Assembly (NCBI GenBank): GCA_947627855.1
Contig: CANQXR010000017.1
Span: forward strand, 1 to 48,708
Direction: 5' to 3'
Source: an uncultured Clostridia bacterium
Lineage (GTDB): Bacteria > Bacillota > Clostridia > Lachnospirales > CAG-274
DNA length: 48,708 nt
Under the pieces are notes generated by a model. The model did no database searches and was not told the origin of the DNA. It worked only from the letters and a program-made list of their open reading frames with translations. How positions within the stretch are numbered: position 1 is the first letter of the stretch; each line of letters begins with the position of its first letter. A program made the translations under genes and the position numbers. Positions 24,291-31,946 of the stretch are shown here, piece after piece.

Positions 24291-25442
24291 TTATTCAATG
24301 TAATATTGATTATGGAGGTATGTGTTTACGGCAAGAATGCAGAACTCCCTCCGTGTAATATCAGCCCTGAAGCTGCTCTGAAGCTCCTTTGGAACAAGCC
24401 CCGTCCATATGCCGCAGCCTACGTCCTCCCGTGCCCATTCATCGGCATCACCCCATTCAAAGGGGCTGTCAAGACTTACAAGCTCTCTTTTGCCGTCTTT
24501 GATACATACAAATCTTCCATTTCCCATAAATACGATTTTATCATAGTCATTTGCCGTTCTGAAATTGCCATCAAAATCTATAACCCCGTATTTTCCGTCA
24601 GGCACATCGCCTATACCCTTTACATAGCTTGTGCCTGTGCTGCCTGTTTTGACTATGGCATAATTTCCGCATATGGCGAAGTCCTCGTCAGCTATGGCAG
24701 GTATTACTGTATCAAGGTTTTTATCCACTTTGCCGTATTTGGGCATATCCCCATCGGACTGCACAAAGGTAAGACAGTCGTCCCCATCGCCGTAAATCCT
24801 CCCGCAGCCGCTTCTGTAAAGCTTTACGCCATCGCTGCCGACCTCATAGGCATCGTTATTTTTAAACAGATATGACCTGTCGCCGCAAACGGCATAGTCC
24901 TCATACTCCGGCTCTGCCGCCGTGCTGAAGTCCTCATTTATAAAGCCCCATCTCATAACGCCCTGCTCATACACCGAAACAAGCAAAAGACCGTTTTTAA
25001 ACTCATCGGCTATATAGGAATAATCAAAGGGCAGAAGCACATTTCCCTTTTCGTCTATAAGCCCCTCATTGTTGTCCTTTTCGGCGGCATATATATTCAT
25101 ACCTTTTATTTTTGTTATATATCTGTATTCCATAGGAATAACGGGACTTCCGTCCGCCGCAAACACGCCCTCCCGTCTTTCATCACCGCCGGAATATATT
25201 ATATATCTGTCGTCATCATCTGTAAATCTTACATATCCGGGAAAAGGTCCATGAAGAATATTGCCGTTTTTGTCGGCTATAAAGCAGCTAAGAGAGCCGT
25301 CCATAGGGGCTGCTTCGCACATCCATTTGTCATATTCCGCATAATAGAGCGCCGAGTTCCAGTTTTTACACCAATCCGGCTGTGCATAAATGCTGCGGCA
25401 TATAAATAATGTGAAAACAGCGGCAAAAAATACTCTTTTCAT
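24291..25442 (-). CDS. Secreted WG-repeat protein with C-terminal SLH-like segment
   Basis: 383 residues with a signal peptide (MKRVFFAAVFTLFICRSIYA). The body has repeats of the WG/KWG type (GLIDEKGNVLLPFDYSYIADEF, WGFINEDFSTAAEPEYEDY, YGVIDFDGNFRTANDYDKIV), which form beta-propeller-like modules. Residues about 335-380 (GIWTGLVPKELQSSFRADITRREFCILAV) look like one S-layer homology unit, suggesting wall attachment. It lies 15 bases behind the terminator of the S1 gene, so it has no obvious promoter of its own and may be read by leakage. Ribosome binding site AGGGGG. Function unknown. Confidence 0.75.
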   Translation of the reverse strand: MKRVFFAAVFTLFICRSIYAQPDWCKNWNSALYYAEYDKWMCEAAPMDGSLSCFIADKNGNILHGPFPGYVRFTDDDDRYIIYSGGDERREGVFAADGSPVIPMEYRYITKIKGMNIYAAEKDNNEGLIDEKGNVLLPFDYSYIADEFKNGLLLVSVYEQGVMRWGFINEDFSTAAEPEYEDYAVCGDRSYLFKNNDAYEVGSDGVKLYRSGCGRIYGDGDDCLTFVQSDGDMPKYGKVDKNLDTVIPAIADEDFAICGNYAIVKTGSTGTSYVKGIGDVPDGKYGVIDFDGNFRTANDYDKIVFMGNGRFVCIKDGKRELVSLDSPFEWGDADEWAREDVGCGIWTGLVPKELQSSFRADITRREFCILAVNTYLHNQYYIE

Positions 25443-25458
25443 ATTAAACCCCCTGTCA

Positions 25459-25489
25459 AAAAAACAGCCCCTTTGATTTAAAGGGGCGT
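25459..25489 (-). terminator. Terminator of the rpsA operon (minus strand)
   Basis: On the minus strand GCCCCTTT, a five-base loop, then AAAGGGGC and TGTTTTTTT. It lies between the S1 gene stop and the WG-repeat gene start. Confidence 0.85.
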
Positions 25490-25496
25490 GTAAGTA

Positions 25497-26636
25497 TTAT
25501 TCTTCTGTTGTTTCTTCAGCCTCGGCAGCTTCTGCAGCCTCTTCCTTGACCTCTTCCTTTGAAGGTCTGTCAAGTGTCGCCTTTATGCTAAGACTGATTT
25601 TCTTGTTTTCAAGATCAAGCTCAGTAACCTTAGCCTGTATTTCCTGACCGATTTCAAGCTCGTCCTCCGGCTTTTCAACGTGCTTATGAGCAATCTGTGA
25701 AATATGAACAAGTCCGTCGATACCTTCTTCAAGCTCTACAAAAGCGCCAAAGGATACCATTCTTACAACCTTGCCCTTTACGATATTTCCAACAGCATAT
25801 TTCTCAGCCGCCGTATTCCACGGATTAGCGTTGATGTCCTTAAGGGATAATGATATTTTTCCCTTTTCCTTATTTATATCAAGAACAGTAACGACAACCT
25901 TATCACCCTTTGAAAGAATGTCGGAAACCTTCTTTACTCTGCCCCAACTCATTTCGGAAATATGGATAAGTCCGTCAACTCCGCCAAGGTCAACAAATGC
26001 GCCGAAATCAACAATACGGCTTACAGTGCCCTCAACTCTTGCGCCAACCTGAAGATTGTCAAATACCTGCTGTCTTTTCTCTGCGATCTGCTTTTCAACA
26101 AGCTCTCTTCTGCCTGCAACAATACGTCTTTTAGGTCTTTCTGTATATTCAATAATGTTGAAGTCAAGCTCCTGACCAACCAGAGCGCTGAGATCCTCAA
26201 CATATCTGTTTGAAACCTGTGAAGAAGGAACGAATACTCTTTCGCCTTCAACTGAAATCATAAGACCGCCTTTTACAACGTTCTTAACGGTTCCCATAAC
26301 GACTGTCTTTTCCTCGTAGGCTGTCTTAAGGGCTTCAAGGCTCTTTGCCTTGTCGCAGTGTTTCTTTGAAAGCTCTACTATGCCGTCATTATCATTTACC
26401 CTCTTAACGTAAACCTCGATTTCATCGCCTTCTTTAACCACATCGGCAGGATTTACGTCCGGGTCGCTTGAGAATTCGTTTTTATCAATAATTCCTTCGT
26501 ATTTGAATCCTAAATTAACGAATACCTCTCCCTTGTCATTTACGCTTATGACTGTTCCCTTAACAACTCCACCGCTTCTCAGGGTTGAAGGAAAATCATC
26601 AAGCATTTCTTCAAAAGTTTTGTTTTCATCACTCAT
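25497..26636 (-). CDS. rpsA: S1 RNA-binding domain protein, ribosomal protein S1 homologue
   Basis: 379 residues with four S1 domains: about 20-90 (GVVKGTVISVNDKGEVFVNLG), 105-170 (VMGTVKNVVKGGLMISVEGERVFVPSS), 190-260 (ARVEGTVSRIVDFGAFVDLGGVDGLIHISEMSW) and 275-350 (VKGKVVRMVSFGAFVELEEGIDGLVHISQI), and an acidic alanine-rich tail. The last two domains are the most canonical. S1 binds mRNA on the 30S subunit or acts as a general RNA-binding translation factor in Firmicutes. The ATG overlaps the ispH stop (ATGA). In many Clostridia these two are one fused protein; here they are adjacent and coupled. Confidence 0.88.
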   Translation of the reverse strand: MSDENKTFEEMLDDFPSTLRSGGVVKGTVISVNDKGEVFVNLGFKYEGIIDKNEFSSDPDVNPADVVKEGDEIEVYVKRVNDNDGIVELSKKHCDKAKSLEALKTAYEEKTVVMGTVKNVVKGGLMISVEGERVFVPSSQVSNRYVEDLSALVGQELDFNIIEYTERPKRRIVAGRRELVEKQIAEKRQQVFDNLQVGARVEGTVSRIVDFGAFVDLGGVDGLIHISEMSWGRVKKVSDILSKGDKVVVTVLDINKEKGKISLSLKDINANPWNTAAEKYAVGNIVKGKVVRMVSFGAFVELEEGIDGLVHISQIAHKHVEKPEDELEIGQEIQAKVTELDLENKKISLSIKATLDRPSKEEVKEEAAEAAEAEETTEE

Positions 26637-27448
26637 TGTTTAATGGCCTCCTCGATTATACAGGGCGGTGTAGACGCTCCTGCTGTTATACCTATTTTAA
26701 CATTTTTTTCAAAGCTTTTCAACTGTTTTATGCAAATTTTTTCAAATAAAAATGTATTTTCACAGTTTTTTTTGCTTATTTGGTAGAGCTTTTGTGTATT
26801 TGAGCTGTTTTTGTCGCCCAAAACGATCATATAATCCACCGTCCTGCTTATCTGTTCTGCCTCCTTCTGACGTTTTTCCGTTGCGGAACAGATAGTATTG
26901 AATATTTTTATATCAAGCTCCTTTGGCAAAGACTTTATCATTTCGTCAAAAATTCCCGTATTGAATGTCGTCTGCACAACAAGGGAATATTTTCCATCAG
27001 ACTCGATTTTTTCAAGGTCATCTTTGCTTTCCGCTATAACTGCGGTATTTTCACAATATCCGTTTATTCCCACGACCTCCGGATGAGTAGGATTTCCCAC
27101 AATTATTATTTTCCTTCCCTCGTTATAATTATCCCTGACAATGTTATGAATTTTTTTTACATATGGACAGGTGAGATCGGTAAACCTGAGTCCCTTTTCC
27201 CTAATTCTGTCATAGACTTCGGGCACAACTCCATGAGATCTCAATATAATTTCGCTGCCCTCTTCGGCTTCATCAAGGGAGGATATGGAAAAGACGCCTT
27301 TTTCTTCCAGATCATCGGTTACGATCCTGTTGTGTATAATAGGTCCGTATGTATACATTCTGCCTTCACCTATTTTCTCATACACAGTTTCCACCGCTCT
27401 TTTCACGCCGGGGCAAAAGCCTGCCGTTTTGGCAAGAATAATTTCCAT
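26633..27448 (-). CDS. ispH: 4-hydroxy-3-methylbut-2-enyl diphosphate reductase
   Basis: 271 residues, the last enzyme of the MEP isoprenoid pathway, converting HMBPP to IPP and DMAPP with a 4Fe-4S cluster. The three cluster cysteines are visible in GFCPGVKRAV, LTCPYVKKIH and NTICSATEKRQ. The substrate-binding histidines are in PIIHNR, RSHGV and NPTHPEVVG. Length is close to the stand-alone bacterial enzyme. It lies in the cmk-ispH-rpsA order common in Clostridia, 4 bases after the cmk fusion gene, and overlaps rpsA. Confidence 0.93.
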   Translation of the reverse strand: MEIILAKTAGFCPGVKRAVETVYEKIGEGRMYTYGPIIHNRIVTDDLEEKGVFSISSLDEAEEGSEIILRSHGVVPEVYDRIREKGLRFTDLTCPYVKKIHNIVRDNYNEGRKIIIVGNPTHPEVVGINGYCENTAVIAESKDDLEKIESDGKYSLVVQTTFNTGIFDEMIKSLPKELDIKIFNTICSATEKRQKEAEQISRTVDYMIVLGDKNSSNTQKLYQISKKNCENTFLFEKICIKQLKSFEKNVKIGITAGASTPPCIIEEAIKQ

Positions 27449-27452
27449 AGGC

Positions 27453-28490
27453 TCACTCCTCCATATAGTCTTTTATTTTATCTATTATAAAATCCTTTAC
27501 TTCCTCTATGGAAAGCATGGTAGTATCCAGAAGTACGGCGTCCTCAGCCTTTCTAAGTGGGTTATATCTGCGGTTTGAGTCGTTGTGATCCCTTTGCTTT
27601 ATATCCTCAAGAACGTGTTCATAGGTGGTTGTAATACCTCTCAGCTCAAGCTCTTCAAAGCGTCTTTTTGCCCTTTCCTCAACGGCACCGTCCATATATA
27701 TCTTTATCTGCGCATCGGGAAGTACATTTGTGCCTATATCCCGTCCGTCCATTATTACATTGGCTTTTCCGGCAAGCTCCCTTTGCATAGCCACAAGCCT
27801 GTCTCTTACACCCTTGTATGTGGCGACAGCCGAAGCGCCGGCGGAAACTCCGGGAGAGCGTATAAGATGAGATACGTCAGTATTATTGAGGAGATATACC
27901 TGTTTTCTTTTGGTATTTACTATTGACAGCCTTATATCGTTCAACGCCCTCAATACCTCTGTTTCGTCATTATAATCTATGTCCCTGCTTATGCAGTAAA
28001 ATGCAACGCTCCTGTACATGGCTCCCGTATCGATATAGGTAAATCCAAGCTCCTTTGCCACCATTTTGGCGATAGTGCTTTTACCTGAGCCGGCAGGTCC
28101 GTCAAGGGCAACTGCGATGTGCTTTTCTTCTTTTATAAGGTCTGCTCTCAAAGTCCTTGCACCGTTCAGATAGCTGTGTTTCATTTCCTTCTGAGGAAGC
28201 TCCGACTCCACAAACATAAGCGCCCTGATGCACATTTTAAGGCTGTCCGCAACCTCAAACTGCGGAAAGTCAAGAAGTCCGGCGTTTACAATGCCTATCT
28301 GCCGTGCCGCTGCCGCAGGGAATGCAGCGTTAATATCCTTTGTAACGGTAAAAATAATGCTTATAATATCGTCAATATCAAGCCTGTTGTTTTCAATCAT
28401 ATCCTTGAGGAGAGCGACTGTCCCCTCCATAACCGCCGTCTTTGAATTTTCGCTTATTGTGGTAGCTCCTCTGATAGCTCTTGTTGACAT
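27453..28490 (-). CDS. cmk: Fusion of AroH-type chorismate mutase and cytidylate kinase
   Basis: 345 residues. Residues 1 to about 118 are a monofunctional AroH-class chorismate mutase: MSTRAIRGATTISEN with the active-site arginine, the block SLKMCIRALMFVE and the end HSYLNGARTLRADL. Residues about 124-345 are cytidylate kinase: P-loop GPAGSGKST, YIDTGAMYRSVAF, and NVIMDGRDIGTNVLPDA. The first converts chorismate to prephenate; the second phosphorylates CMP and dCMP. The ATG at 28490 is preferred over the GTG at 28505 because AGGAGAG sits between them. No stop or re-start separates the parts, so one polypeptide is expected. The chain continues into ispH with a 4-base gap. Confidence 0.9.
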   Translation of the reverse strand: MSTRAIRGATTISENSKTAVMEGTVALLKDMIENNRLDIDDIISIIFTVTKDINAAFPAAAARQIGIVNAGLLDFPQFEVADSLKMCIRALMFVESELPQKEMKHSYLNGARTLRADLIKEEKHIAVALDGPAGSGKSTIAKMVAKELGFTYIDTGAMYRSVAFYCISRDIDYNDETEVLRALNDIRLSIVNTKRKQVYLLNNTDVSHLIRSPGVSAGASAVATYKGVRDRLVAMQRELAGKANVIMDGRDIGTNVLPDAQIKIYMDGAVEERAKRRFEELELRGITTTYEHVLEDIKQRDHNDSNRRYNPLRKAEDAVLLDTTMLSIEEVKDFIIDKIKDYMEE

Positions 28491-28505
28491 ATAATCTCTC
28501 CTCAC

Positions 28506-29726
28506 TTAACAATTTAGTCCTGCAAGAAAGCCCGTTGAAAAGGCTATCTGCAAATTATATCCGCCCGTCAGGGCATCAACATCTATAACTTCTCCGGCAA
28601 AATAAAGGTTTTCCATAAGCTTTGACCTCATTGTGCCGGGGTCAATTTCCTTAACATCGATCCCTCCGCAGGTAATAACGGCGCGACCGAAGCCCTCCGT
28701 CCCACGGACATTAATGCGGAATTTCTTCACGGCTTCAAGCAGTGCGTGCCTTTCTTCACGGCTTATGGAATTGACCTTTTTGTAGGTATCTATACGGGAC
28801 TGCTCTATAACAAAGGGTATGACCGCCTTCGGAAGCAGCCTGTCCAAAGCGTTTTTTATTTCCCTGTTCTTGTTCTCACCAAAATCCCTCAGAAGCCGCA
28901 GGTCAAGCTCCTTTTCAGTAAGGGCAGGCTTGAAGTCTATATATATTTCAGGATTTTCGTCAAGTCTTTTTGTAATAAAACGGCTTGCGGAAAGTATAAC
29001 GGGACCGCTCACCCCCGTATGCGTAAACATAAGCTCGCCAAAATCCTCATACACCCTTTTTTTGCCTACAAACACATTTATGCCTACATTTCTCAGACTA
29101 AGCCCCGAAAGGCTCCTGCAAAAGCCGTCCGCAGTCAGTCCCACAAGTGAAGGATAAAGCTCGGTAACATTGTGACCGCAGTATGCCGCAAAATTATATC
29201 CATCGCCGGTTGAGCCTGTGGACGGATATGACAGACCGCCTGTGGCTATAATGTAGGAATCCGCCGTAAAATCGCCCTGAGAAGTGGAAATGCCGCTTAT
29301 TCGGTTTTGCTCCTTGAATAATTTGTTCACTTTGCAGTTGAGCAGAACCTTTACGCCGTTTTTCTCATCAAACCTCCTGAGCGCCTTAATTATGTCGGAG
29401 GATTTGTCGGAAAGAGGAAAAACCCTGTTTCCCCTTTCAACCTTAAGCCTTGTACCCATTTTTTCTATAAGCTCTTTGATGTCATTCACAAAAAAAGAAT
29501 AATAAGCGGAATACATAAAATAAGGATTGCTCATTACATTTTTGATGTGGTTTTCAATATCCGATTCATTTGTGAGGTTGCATCTGCCTTTTCCCGTTAT
29601 ATAAAGCTTTTTTCCGAGCTTTTCATTTTTTTCAGCCAGCAGTACGTCCTTGCCCTCTCCGGCAGCCACACCCGCCGCAAGCATACCTGCCGCACCGCCG
29701 CCTATGACTATCACTCTCTTACTCAT
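28506..29726 (-). CDS. BaiN/HI0933-type flavoprotein (NAD(P)/FAD-dependent oxidoreductase)
   Basis: 406 residues. The FAD-binding glycine motif VIVIGGGAAGMLAAGVAA is at the start. GKKLYITGKGRCNLTNE, the middle ATGGLSYPSTGSTGDGYNFA and the C-terminal GGYNLQIAFSTG are signatures of the HI0933/YhiN family. Members bind FAD and are poorly characterised; BaiN was linked to bile acid reduction, but that should not be assumed here. It lies in the rnhA-cmk-ispH-rpsA transcript, 11 bases after rnhA and 15 before the cmk start. Confidence 0.85.
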   Translation of the reverse strand: MSKRVIVIGGGAAGMLAAGVAAGEGKDVLLAEKNEKLGKKLYITGKGRCNLTNESDIENHIKNVMSNPYFMYSAYYSFFVNDIKELIEKMGTRLKVERGNRVFPLSDKSSDIIKALRRFDEKNGVKVLLNCKVNKLFKEQNRISGISTSQGDFTADSYIIATGGLSYPSTGSTGDGYNFAAYCGHNVTELYPSLVGLTADGFCRSLSGLSLRNVGINVFVGKKRVYEDFGELMFTHTGVSGPVILSASRFITKRLDENPEIYIDFKPALTEKELDLRLLRDFGENKNREIKNALDRLLPKAVIPFVIEQSRIDTYKKVNSISREERHALLEAVKKFRINVRGTEGFGRAVITCGGIDVKEIDPGTMRSKLMENLYFAGEVIDVDALTGGYNLQIAFSTGFLAGLNC

Positions 29727-29737
29727 ACCGTAAAACC

Positions 29738-30199
29738 TCAGCAGTAATTTTCGTCAGTTTCAAGATTATCTCCGTTTATTGCGGAGGTTGCAAGCTCATC
29801 GCACCTGTTGTTGTAAAAATTAGAGGCGTGTCCCTTTACCCAATTGAACTTCACACTGTGATATTCAAGAAGCTTCAGCAGCTCCTCCCAAAGATCCACA
29901 TTCAGAGCCTTCTCCTTTGCCGTCCTCATCCAGTTTTTGGCTTTCCAGTTGTAAACCCAGCCCTTGTTCACAGCATCCACAACATATTTTGAATCGCTGT
30001 AAAGCATAATTTCACATGGCTCCTTAAGGGCTTTGAGCGCCATAATAACAGCATATATTTCCATGCGATTATTTGTAGTCAGTTTAAAGCCTCGGCTCAT
30101 TTCCTTTTTAAATTCCTTATATATAAGAACAGCGCCTGCTCCGCCCTTCCCCGGATTGCCCGAACAGGCTCCGTCTGTGTAAATATCGACTTTTTTCAT
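29738..30199 (-). CDS. rnhA: Ribonuclease HI
   Basis: 153 residues, the usual length of bacterial RNase HI, which cleaves the RNA strand of RNA-DNA hybrids. All four acidic catalytic residues are visible: DIYTDGACSGNPG (D9), TTNNRMEIYAV (E47), LYSDSKYVVDAV (D69) and NNRCDELAT (near 133). VNWVKGHAS-like FNWVKGHASNF carries the conserved histidine. The ribosome binding site is AAAAGGAGA. It is the first gene after the promoter at 30261-30289 and heads the operon running to rpsA. Confidence 0.95.
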   Translation of the reverse strand: MKKVDIYTDGACSGNPGKGGAGAVLIYKEFKKEMSRGFKLTTNNRMEIYAVIMALKALKEPCEIMLYSDSKYVVDAVNKGWVYNWKAKNWMRTAKEKALNVDLWEELLKLLEYHSVKFNWVKGHASNFYNNRCDELATSAINGDNLETDENYC

Positions 30200-30260
30200 A
30201 TATTCTCCTTTTTAACAAGCAAATATGTGTTTCTCAGAGTCAAAGATACTTGTCGATTAT

Positions 30261-30289
30261 ATTATACATTATATTTTTTATATTTTCAA
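30261..30289 (-). promoter_or_regulatory. Promoter of the rnhA-rpsA operon (minus strand)
   Basis: On the minus strand TTGAAA (30284-30289), 17-base spacer, TATAAT (30261-30266). It lies about 60 bases before the rnhA start. Confidence 0.7.
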
Positions 30290-30301
30290 TCACTATATTA
30301 T

Positions 30302-31078
30302 TCAATTTACAATGCCCTTCCTGCCTTTCGCCAGACAGACAAACAGCATAATAGCCGACGCAGCCACAGCGACTATGCTTATCCACTGAGAGGTGGAAAA
30401 AAACAGGAAAGACCCTCTTTCGCTGTCATACCTCAGATATTCCAAAATAAATCTGACAATACCGTACATAAGCCCATATGCAGCAACAGACACAAGAGAG
30501 CGTCCGAAATGAAAAATCAATATTGTTATAATAATGGCTATGAATAAATTCAGAACCGCCTCAAGAAGCTGCACGGGAAAAAGACCTATTCCCTCAGGCG
30601 TGCCTATGCCCATATCGCTCTCATATACAACGGCAAAAGGTCCGTCATAAGGTATACCATAACAGCAGCCCGCCAAATAACAGCCTATTCTGCCGAAAGC
30701 GTGGGTTATGGGCAGACAGCCTATACATACCGAAATGTATGCCTTTACATCACACCTATGTATGAGCCATGCAAAAGCAAAGCCCAGAATTCCGCCAAGA
30801 ACACCGCCGTAAAAAACAAAACCTCCCCTGATGACATTGAAGGCATATTCCCTTTCAGAAATACGGCTCCAATCTATGTTCCCGTCAACAAGCAGATAAA
30901 GGAGCTTTGCCCCCAAAAAACCAAACCCTATGGAGTATGCCCACAATATCCAATAATATGTATCGTCAATGTTGTATTTTCTTATCATGAAATATCCGTA
31001 CGCCCCGGAAAAAAGAATACCGACAACAATCATAACGCCGTATGGAGTTATATTATTCAAAAGATAAAAAGCGTTCAT
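30302..31078 (-). CDS. lgt: Prolipoprotein diacylglyceryl transferase
   Basis: 258 residues with about seven membrane segments. The signature THAFGRIGCYLAGCCYG contains the essential arginine, and FYGGVLGGILGFAF precedes it. Lgt moves a diacylglyceryl group from phosphatidylglycerol to the cysteine of lipoprotein precursors at the membrane. The ATG at 31078 follows GAGGGAGA at good distance. It ends just upstream of the rnhA promoter. Confidence 0.9.
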   Translation of the reverse strand: MNAFYLLNNITPYGVMIVVGILFSGAYGYFMIRKYNIDDTYYWILWAYSIGFGFLGAKLLYLLVDGNIDWSRISEREYAFNVIRGGFVFYGGVLGGILGFAFAWLIHRCDVKAYISVCIGCLPITHAFGRIGCYLAGCCYGIPYDGPFAVVYESDMGIGTPEGIGLFPVQLLEAVLNLFIAIIITILIFHFGRSLVSVAAYGLMYGIVRFILEYLRYDSERGSFLFFSTSQWISIVAVAASAIMLFVCLAKGRKGIVN

Positions 31079-31104
31079 TATGTGATTCTCCCTCTAAATA
31101 AAAT

Positions 31105-31133
31105 GACTTCTTTTTGCAGAAGCAAAAGAAGCC
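31105..31133 (-). terminator. Hairpin between the small membrane protein gene and lgt (minus strand)
   Basis: On the minus strand GGCTTCTTTTGC pairs with GCAAAAAGAAGTC across a short loop and is followed by ATTTTATTT. It probably terminates the 31157-31402 gene. Confidence 0.5.
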
Positions 31134-31156
31134 ATAAAAAAATATCAGAAAAAATA

Positions 31157-31402
31157 TTATGCCGATGCAGCTAAACCGCCGATGCAGGCTGCGCAAAGTG
31201 CAAAGAAAAGTATTGATAAAATCAAACCGATAATGGAACAAACAAGACCTGCTTTTGCCATTCCTGCTTTTTCCGGAACCTTTTTGCCAAGTGCACCAAG
31301 AACAATACCTACGATCGAAAGTACAATACCAAGTGGGAAAGCAGGCAAGAAAAGCGCATTAATAATTGATAAAATACCTAATACCAATGAAGCAACTGCC
31401 AT
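31157..31402 (-). CDS. Small two-helix membrane protein (DUF4190-like)
   Basis: 81 residues beginning MAVASLVLGILSIINALF. The ATG at 31402 follows AAAGGAG with 9 bases between; the open frame starts earlier but without a site. Two long hydrophobic helices (residues 1-35 and 48-78) are joined by a short positively charged loop (GKKVPEKAGMAKAG). The pattern A.ASLVLGI.S... with GI.LG..GKK fits the DUF4190 family of unknown function. It has its own promoter at 31464-31493. Confidence 0.7.
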   Translation of the reverse strand: MAVASLVLGILSIINALFLPAFPLGIVLSIVGIVLGALGKKVPEKAGMAKAGLVCSIIGLILSILFFALCAACIGGLAASA

Positions 31403-31463
31403 TATTTTTTTCTCCTTTCTTAAATTTTCGTTCTGAATGTATAAATATAACATTTCCTTATAA

Positions 31464-31493
31464 ATTATAACATATTTATAGGAACTTCGTCAA
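31464..31493 (-). promoter_or_regulatory. Promoter of the small membrane protein gene (minus strand)
   Basis: On the minus strand TTGACG (31488-31493), 18-base spacer, TATAAT (31464-31469), 62 bases before the start codon. Confidence 0.65.
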
Positions 31494-31565
31494 CAATTTA
31501 TGTGCAATTTTGTCAATTCTAATTTTTCATCTTCAACGCAGGATACAAACAAAAGTCTTAGATTC

Positions 31566-31921
31566 CGCAAGACTGCGGCGCGGGGCAGACTGTCCGAAAA
31601 CCAACTTATAAAACCTTAAAGTGGTTTTTTACACCGCACCTAACCGGCGATAATAGCTATCAGGTGGAGAATTGAGTGCAAAATTCTTTAAATTTAATCC
31701 ACAAAGTGGTGATTATTGTTTGTGAAAATTGAGTTTTCGGACAGTCTGGGGGCGTGGGGGACGAGGAGAAGAGGCAGTGTGAAAGGAGCGAGGGGCAAGG
31801 GGGAAAGGGGCGAGCAAGCTCGCCCCTTTCCCCCTTGCCCCTCGCTCCTTTCACACTGCCTCTTCTCCTCGTCCCCCACGCCTATGGCCTGTCGGCCCAT
31901 CCAACCGTCAAGGACGGTTGG
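31566..31921 (+). repeat. Palindromic element, copy A (largest, with internal insert)
   Basis: Fills most of the gap between the DUF4190-like gene's promoter and the anchored-protein gene. Order on the + strand: CCGCA/TGCGG mini-hairpin (31566-31579) containing GACTGCGG; GCGGGGCAG; an outer inverted repeat (31586-31601 with 31733-31748, 16 bp perfect) enclosing 131 AT-rich bases; the main hairpin, 65 bp perfect arms (31751-31815 and 31818-31882) with a 2-base AA loop; a linker; then a 9 bp hairpin with loop AAG (31901-31909 and 31913-31921), tip AACCGTC/GACGGTT. The left main arm is strongly purine-rich with four runs of G. The 131-base insert has its own small stems, for example AAAACC/GGTTTT (31610-31628). 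Copies B and C share the layout but not the arm sequence. Confidence 0.9.
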
Positions 31922-31946
31922 GAGGACCGGCAAGGGCAACCTGTAT

